Below are positions 59,607-64,000 of a stretch of DNA of 64,000 nt, piece after piece. A program made the translations under genes and the position numbers. The DNA comes from an uncultured Sporosarcina sp. (GTDB lineage Bacteria > Bacillota > Bacilli > Bacillales_A > Planococcaceae). Each line of letters begins with the position of its first letter. Within the stretch, counting starts at the first letter, position 1. Location: positions 35,623 through 99,622 of the forward strand of contig CAOKMT010000007.1 of NCBI GenBank assembly GCA_948469885.1, in the 5' to 3' direction. The notes under the pieces are model-generated. The model had not been told where the DNA came from. It saw only the letters and a program-made list of their open reading frames with translations, and did not search any database.

Positions 59607-59980
59607 GTAGATCGCTTCCTTTCGAATACAACTTCGATAAGTTGCTGTATTTCCTTGTCTGTTAAATTTTGAGCCTTGCATTCATTGTGAAAGCGTGTAA
59701 AGGTTTTTTGCCAACGTTCAAGCCAATGCGTTTCGTTGAAATGGTCTTGCCCCACGATGGCAGTCGCTTTTTTTCGTTGGACAATAAACCCTTCATCTGC
59801 CAGTTTTTGATAGGCCGCCTGCACAGTTTTCATGTTGATTTGTAAAGAAGCGGCCAGTTTCCGAATAGAGGGGAGTTCATCCCCGGTAGCTAATTGTCCT
59901 TCCGCCATTAACCGAATCATTTCATCGGCTAACTGAATATAAAGATCCCGTTCATCATCATCAAAAAGTCGAATAAACAC
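59603..59980 (-). CDS. GntR family transcriptional regulator, YtrA subfamily
   Basis: This 125-residue regulator has a GntR winged HTH (YIQLADEMIRLMAEGQLATGDELPSIRKLAASLQINMKTVQAAYQKLADEGFIVQRKKA) and only a short C-terminal dimerisation tail, as in YtrA-type proteins, which usually repress membrane-transport operons they head. The start is GTG 59980 behind GGAGGTG. It overlaps the next gene by four bases and likely autoregulates the pair. Confidence 0.88.
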   Translation of the reverse strand: MFIRLFDDDERDLYIQLADEMIRLMAEGQLATGDELPSIRKLAASLQINMKTVQAAYQKLADEGFIVQRKKATAIVGQDHFNETHWLERWQKTFTRFHNECKAQNLTDKEIQQLIEVVFERKRST

Positions 59981-60123
59981 ATTTACACCTCCATCTGCAT
60001 CCCACTAAGAGGAACAGATTCTGTTACCTTTAGTATAACACAGATTGAAATTTCAGGTCATTATTTTCTTAGAAAAAGAAGCCGAAAGAATAAATAAAAA
60101 CTCTGGCAAAGAAAATAGGGAAA

Positions 60124-60261
60124 ATGGAAGATAGAGAAAGAGTCGTTAAGCCAGGGGAGATTTTAGAAACAACCTACATAATGAGTCAATCCAAAGTGAT
60201 GGTTGATCTTGCCTTAACAACGGAACTTCAAATGGCTTGCGAACAGAATCATATTCATTGA
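60124..60261 (+). CDS. Possible small open reading frame, 45 codons
   Basis: ATG 60124 opens a frame MEDRERVVKPGEILETTYIM and ends QNHIH before TGA 60259. AGGG lies four bases before the ATG, too close to be convincing. A terminator follows at 60321. It may be a real small protein or the tail of a lost gene; I recognise no family. Confidence 0.25.
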   Translation: MEDRERVVKPGEILETTYIMSQSKVMVDLALTTELQMACEQNHIH

Positions 60262-60320
60262 GAGATTTGATGTTATTTAGAGTGCGCTCATCAAATAAAA
60301 TCATCATTCCCCGACTTTTG

Positions 60321-60349
60321 AGCGATATAAATTATTTATATCGCTTTTT
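60321..60349 (+). terminator. Rho-independent terminator
   Basis: AGCGATATAA pairs with TTATATCGCT and is followed by TTTTC. Confidence 0.75.
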
Positions 60350-60803
60350 CTATGATCCCAAATGTATAATTACATATAAAATGACTTTAGATTAAAGCTT
60401 CTGTTGAACTAACAAACAGAAGTGGACCAGTTGATACATCTTCAAAGCAGCAGCATAGTAAGTGATTTTACTACGCAAAAAATGAGCAAAAGTCATCTCC
60501 ATTGTTGCATACGATTTAACGATCAGAGCTTCAAAGAGAGGACCCGTTTCAAGGTTGCGAAAGTAATGAATTGAAAATCCAGTAATGGGGGCATTAAAAG
60601 AAGGGTTCATTACAAAATCACGCAGTAAACACTAGGCTGTTTTTGTAACGAACCTCTCGTTCGACTAAATTGTCGGACGATTTCGAATGATTATTAAGAG
60701 TAGAATCTTTAAACCAAATATAGTACATTATTAATTCATAAAAAAACAATCAGAAATATGAATGATAACATGAGTGCTATAAGAAAGTGAGGTGGGAACG
60801 ATT
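60350..60803. other. Spacer before the antiporter gene
   Basis: A minus-strand frame of 72 codons (60392-60610, MNPSFNAPITGFSIHYF...) is open but has no ribosome-binding site; I do not count it as a gene. The right end is A+T-rich and presumably carries the antiporter promoter. AGGTGGG lies just before ATG 60804. Confidence 0.3.
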
Positions 60804-62822
60804 ATGCATATCCCACTGCAGGAACCAGTTCTCATATTTGGTTTAGCTGTGTTGATTTTTTTGTTTTTCCCTTTACTGATGGGAAGATTAAGGATGCCTG
60901 CCATTATCGGACCGATTTTCGCAGGAATTATCGTGGGACCAAATGGGCTGGGAATATTAGCGCGCGACTCGACCATTGAGCTGCTCGGAACAGTCGGTTT
61001 ACTGTTTATCATGTTTATCGCTGGACTGGAGCTGGACTTTGACGGTTTTAAAAAGTATCGGAACCGTAGTATTGTCTTTGGGGTACTTTCCTTTGGACTC
61101 CCTTTTATTCTTGGCATAATCGTAGGATTATGGCTTGATCTCGGTGTACTGCCAGCCATTTTATTCGGTACGATTCTTTCTTCGCATACGTTACTCGGCT
61201 TTCCTGCTGTGAGCCTCTTCGGCGTGACAAAAAATAAAGCTGTCACGACAGCAATTGGCGGTACGTTATTAACAGATAGCTTGGCCATGCTTGTCTTGGC
61301 GATCGTCACAGGGGCAGCCGCTGGTAATTTAACATTCGGGTTTTGGGTGTATTTGATTATTTCAACAGCTATTTTTGCAGCTGGTATTCTCGTTATCACG
61401 CCTTACTTGACGAAGTGGTTTTTTAAGCACTCAAAAAATGAGGGCGCACTGGAATTCAACTTTGTACTGGCCGTTCTATTCGTAGCGGGGGCTATCTCCT
61501 TGTTTGTCGGCTTAGAACCGATTATCGGCGCATTCTTGGCTGGTCTGGCGCTAAACCGATACATTTACGACCATGGCCCACTCATGAATAGACTCCGGTT
61601 TACAGCGAATGCATTGTTTATTCCGTTCTTCTTATTATCCGTTGGGATGTTGATGGATCTTCGTGTGCTTGTGTCTAGCCCGGATGCGTTGATGATAACA
61701 GCAGTTATCCTCATTGTAGGGGTTATCGGTAAACTGATGGCAACATGGATTACAGGTAAAATATACGGTTATTCTAAAGTGGAAAGTAAGCTGATTTTTG
61801 GACTTTCCATTTCGCAGGCGGCAGCTACATTGGCAGCGACGCTCGTTGGGTTTCGACTCGGGTTGATCGATCAGCAAATCGTAAACGCTGTAATTGTAAT
61901 CATCTTGGTGACTTGTATTATGGGACCCTACTTTTCCGAAAAGTATGCGAGAAAACTTGCTCTTTCACAAGATAAGGGGACCCGGGACGAGTCACTTCCA
62001 GAACGGATTTTAATCCCACTGGCGAATCCGAATACGATGGAATCTCTTATGGATTTAGGATTTGTTTTAAAGAAAGCGATCAAGACAGATGAACCACTAT
62101 ATCCACTGACAGTTGTTCAAAAGGATTTAAAACAGGCGAGCAATGAAGTGTCTCAGGCAGAAAAAATGCTCGAGCATGCGGTTATGTATGCAGCAGGCGC
62201 AGAAGTTCCGGTTAAGCTACTCACACGCGTAGATCAAAATGTTGGATGGGGAATTGAACGCGCTGCTACGGAAGAACGAATCACGACCATCATCGTAGGT
62301 TGGGATGGCGTCATTGAAGGTGACAAAAAAACCTACGGAAAAGTCATTGATAACTTCCTTGAACATACGAACCAGCGCACGCTCATAACGCATGTAAGGC
62401 AACCATTGAATACAATGGAGCGCGTCATTCTGATTTTGCCAAATAATGTTGTATATAAACCGGGGTTTGAAGATGCAATCGCCATTATTAAAGGGATCGC
62501 TTCTCAGCTGAGTACAACCGTTCAAGGCTTTGTCCTTCGCGACGACTTAGAAGTTTATGAAAAAGTTTCGGGACGGGTACGCCCTAATGTTAAAATCGGT
62601 TTTCATTCAAGGGAGAGCTGGGATACTCTTTACGAAAATGATCTGAACGACATTAAATCAACGGACCTTGTGATTTTATTAAGTGCTAGAAAAAGTACGG
62701 TGGCATGGAACCCTGAACTAGAAGCTTTACCGCAGAAACTCGCTACTTTGAATCGCGGAAACTTTATTGTGTTCTATCCAAATGAAATGAAAGAAACAGA
62801 TATTCGTGGCTCACGTGATTGA
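60804..62822 (+). CDS. CPA2 family cation:proton antiporter with C-terminal USP-like region
   Basis: The 672-residue protein has an N-terminal Na+/H+ exchanger domain with 12-13 helices (residues 1-390; LEPIIGAFLAGLALNR, GTLLTDSLAMLVLAIVTGA and SISQAAATLAATLVGF are conserved). A cytoplasmic region of about 280 residues follows with two universal-stress-protein-like halves (ILIPLANPNTMESLMDLGFVL; VILILPNNVVYKPGFEDAIAI). It probably exchanges Na+ or K+ for protons for pH or salt homeostasis. ATG 60804 is preferred over GTG 60792, which lies in the ribosome-binding site. The neighbouring GbsR-type gene may relate to osmotic control. Confidence 0.9.
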   Translation: MHIPLQEPVLIFGLAVLIFLFFPLLMGRLRMPAIIGPIFAGIIVGPNGLGILARDSTIELLGTVGLLFIMFIAGLELDFDGFKKYRNRSIVFGVLSFGLPFILGIIVGLWLDLGVLPAILFGTILSSHTLLGFPAVSLFGVTKNKAVTTAIGGTLLTDSLAMLVLAIVTGAAAGNLTFGFWVYLIISTAIFAAGILVITPYLTKWFFKHSKNEGALEFNFVLAVLFVAGAISLFVGLEPIIGAFLAGLALNRYIYDHGPLMNRLRFTANALFIPFFLLSVGMLMDLRVLVSSPDALMITAVILIVGVIGKLMATWITGKIYGYSKVESKLIFGLSISQAAATLAATLVGFRLGLIDQQIVNAVIVIILVTCIMGPYFSEKYARKLALSQDKGTRDESLPERILIPLANPNTMESLMDLGFVLKKAIKTDEPLYPLTVVQKDLKQASNEVSQAEKMLEHAVMYAAGAEVPVKLLTRVDQNVGWGIERAATEERITTIIVGWDGVIEGDKKTYGKVIDNFLEHTNQRTLITHVRQPLNTMERVILILPNNVVYKPGFEDAIAIIKGIASQLSTTVQGFVLRDDLEVYEKVSGRVRPNVKIGFHSRESWDTLYENDLNDIKSTDLVILLSARKSTVAWNPELEALPQKLATLNRGNFIVFYPNEMKETDIRGSRD

Positions 62823-62856
62823 AAACGGACATGTGAAAAAATGAGGTAATCATAAA

Positions 62857-62900
62857 CGAGCCATAGATTCTCCAACGGGAGTTTCTATGGCTCGTTTTTT
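62857..62900. terminator. Rho-independent terminator after the antiporter gene
   Basis: CGAGCCATAGA pairs with TCTATGGCTCG, with an inner CTCC/GGAG pairing, followed by TTTTTT. Confidence 0.88.
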
Positions 62901-63014
62901 GTTTTTTACAAACGGAATTAAAGCTTTTATGAGGTAAGGGGAAGTCCTTGTTCCTGATTCGATAGAAAGAAATCGATGCATTTGGAATAGGGAAGAAGAA
63001 AATGAATAAGTTCA

Positions 63015-63563
63015 CTACTCTTTCTCTTCATCCACTGTGATTGGCACATATTTAAAGATTTCTTTTGACTCGAACAATAAAGCTAACCGTCGAATCCAGT
63101 CGAAATATTGTAGAGATGCTTTTGAATCCTCGTACAGTTTTTGGGCTGTTTCTTTTTCTTCTTCTGAGGAAGATTCGTCTTCAATGATTTGCGATAAGTC
63201 TCTTAATAACCGGTTTTCAATATGCGCATTACGCTCTACAAGATTATTCCAATTGTGCACCAATAGCGTTAAAAATGTTTGATAATAATCTTGTTCCACA
63301 ATATACGTGTCTTTACGTGAGCCGGGGACAAAAGTTTTCTCAGCAATATTTAAGTCACTCATCTGTCGTAACACTTGGCTCATTCTCGTCTTACTCATCC
63401 CCGTTTTCTCAGACAATTCATCGAGATTCATTGGTTTATCTTCATAATGAATAATTGCCAACACTTTCCCAATTGTCCCAGCATGACCGTATGACTTCAT
63501 ATTTTCAGCCACTTGCTCGATAATTCTATTTTTTATCAAATCAATTTTATGACTGTTTTCCAT
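63015..63563 (-). CDS. GbsR/MarR-like transcriptional regulator
   Basis: The 182-residue regulator has a winged HTH (KPMNLDELSEKTGMSKTRMSQVLRQMSDLNIAEKTFVPGSRKDTYIVEQDYYQTF, about 45-100) and a helical C-terminal domain. The order and MSKTRMSQ recognition helix resemble GbsR and OpuCR, choline-sensing repressors of glycine betaine synthesis and uptake. No gbs or opu gene is in the window. The start is probably ATG 63563, with GGATTGTGAT before it; ATG 63578 lacks any ribosome-binding site. It converges on the antiporter gene. Confidence 0.82.
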   Translation of the reverse strand: MENSHKIDLIKNRIIEQVAENMKSYGHAGTIGKVLAIIHYEDKPMNLDELSEKTGMSKTRMSQVLRQMSDLNIAEKTFVPGSRKDTYIVEQDYYQTFLTLLVHNWNNLVERNAHIENRLLRDLSQIIEDESSSEEEKETAQKLYEDSKASLQYFDWIRRLALLFESKEIFKYVPITVDEEKE

Positions 63564-63771
63564 AATATCACAATCCATTTATAGTAATTTTGATGAATAG
63601 TTTTAAACGTACTACGCATTTTTCATGACTGTATTTCATTATAGTATAAAAAAATCAGAAATGAAACACCTTTTAGAATTGCAACTTTGTACAGTGTGTA
63701 AACTTGTAATTGCACAAACTTTATGATATTAATATTCTTATTGTATATTTTTTTCTATACTTTTTAAAAAG

Positions 63772-64000
63772 TTTAACTTGATTCAGCAGAAGTTGCCCAC
63801 TTTCATTAAGTAGCGGGATGAATGTCAAAATTCTATTAAACCAGAAGGAGTTCAAACTCTCTGCTGATTCAAGTTCAAAGGAAGGCAACCTAAGTTCGCC
63901 ACGTCCTGTGGTGAAGGTTGTATGACCGACATCCCGTCGGCCCGTGGATGTCACAGATTTTCAGAGGAGCTTAAGAAGGCAGTCTAAGACCGCGACTTCC
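63772..64000 (+). repeat. Dispersed structured repeat, copy F (runs off the window)
   Basis: This copy opens with TTTAACTTGATTCAGCAG, then CCCACTTTC/AAGTAGCGGGATGAATG, GGAGTTCAAACTC and CTGCTGATTCAAGTTCAA, closing the outer stem. The second module GGAAGGCAACCTAAGTTCGC and GATGTCACAGATTTTCAGA follows, and a second AAGGCAGTCTAAG begins before the window ends. The region upstream to 63579 is very A+T-rich with no gene. Confidence 0.75.

Noticed and set aside
60392-60610. Minus-strand 72-codon frame as a gene
   Set aside because: No ribosome-binding site, no recognisable domain, and upstream context gives no promoter.

Overview
The window is a low-to-moderate G+C Bacillales chromosome segment. 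Gene order (uvrBA-yvlB-hprK-lgt-yvoD-ppaX-yvoF, yvcD-trxB, yvcI-rapZ-yvcK-whiA-crh-clpP, cggR-gapA-pgk-tpiA-gpmI-eno, secG-est-rnr-smpB-ssrA) is that of the Bacillus subtilis lineage. Frequent TTG/GTG starts, Crh, CggR, CtsR-like and LexA/DinR-like sites fit a Bacillales host. I infer a Planococcaceae/Sporosarcina-like organism; no 16S rRNA is present to confirm it.

Layout. 1-16.4 kb: ecsAB, an IDEAL-domain protein, SOS excision repair (uvrBA), the HPr kinase/lipoprotein operon, a TPR protein and trxB. 16.4-23.9 kb: a 21-bp tandem array, the rapZ-yvcK-whiA-crh operon, clpP opposed to a tRNA-Arg gene, lemA with a TPM-domain partner, and a thioredoxin-fold protein. 24.0-31.2 kb: central glycolysis under CggR. 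31.3-36.2 kb: a second short tandem array, then secG-est-rnr-smpB-ssrA (trans-translation and RNA decay).

36.2-52.9 kb is accessory DNA. It starts at the 3' end of ssrA, contains a tyrosine-integrase remnant cut by a decayed IS3-family element, and ends at a second, diverged copy of the ssrA 3' end plus its downstream terminator at about 52.83-52.95 kb. I read it as an old tmRNA-integrated genomic island. Its cargo is an A+T-rich catabolic cluster: a divergent FCD-type GntR regulator, a bicupin, a fumarylacetoacetase-family hydrolase, an Asp/Glu/hydantoin racemase-family enzyme, three SDRs, a sodium:solute symporter with a small membrane partner, an iron-type alcohol dehydrogenase, a decayed aldehyde dehydrogenase and an orphan peptide-type binding lipoprotein. 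The set does not match a standard homogentisate or gentisate operon and is the best candidate for an undescribed pathway. At the right edge a drug-efflux MFS gene has a leader peptide overlapping a terminator-like hairpin, suggesting ribosome-mediated attenuation.

53-64 kb holds mixed accessory genes: AIM24 protein, EamA transporter, ArsR + quinone-oxidoreductase-like pair, YtrA-type GntR + DUF1648 membrane protein, CPA2 antiporter and GbsR-like regulator. It also has partial duplications of two of these genes. A structured dispersed repeat occurs at least six times, always in the same orientation.
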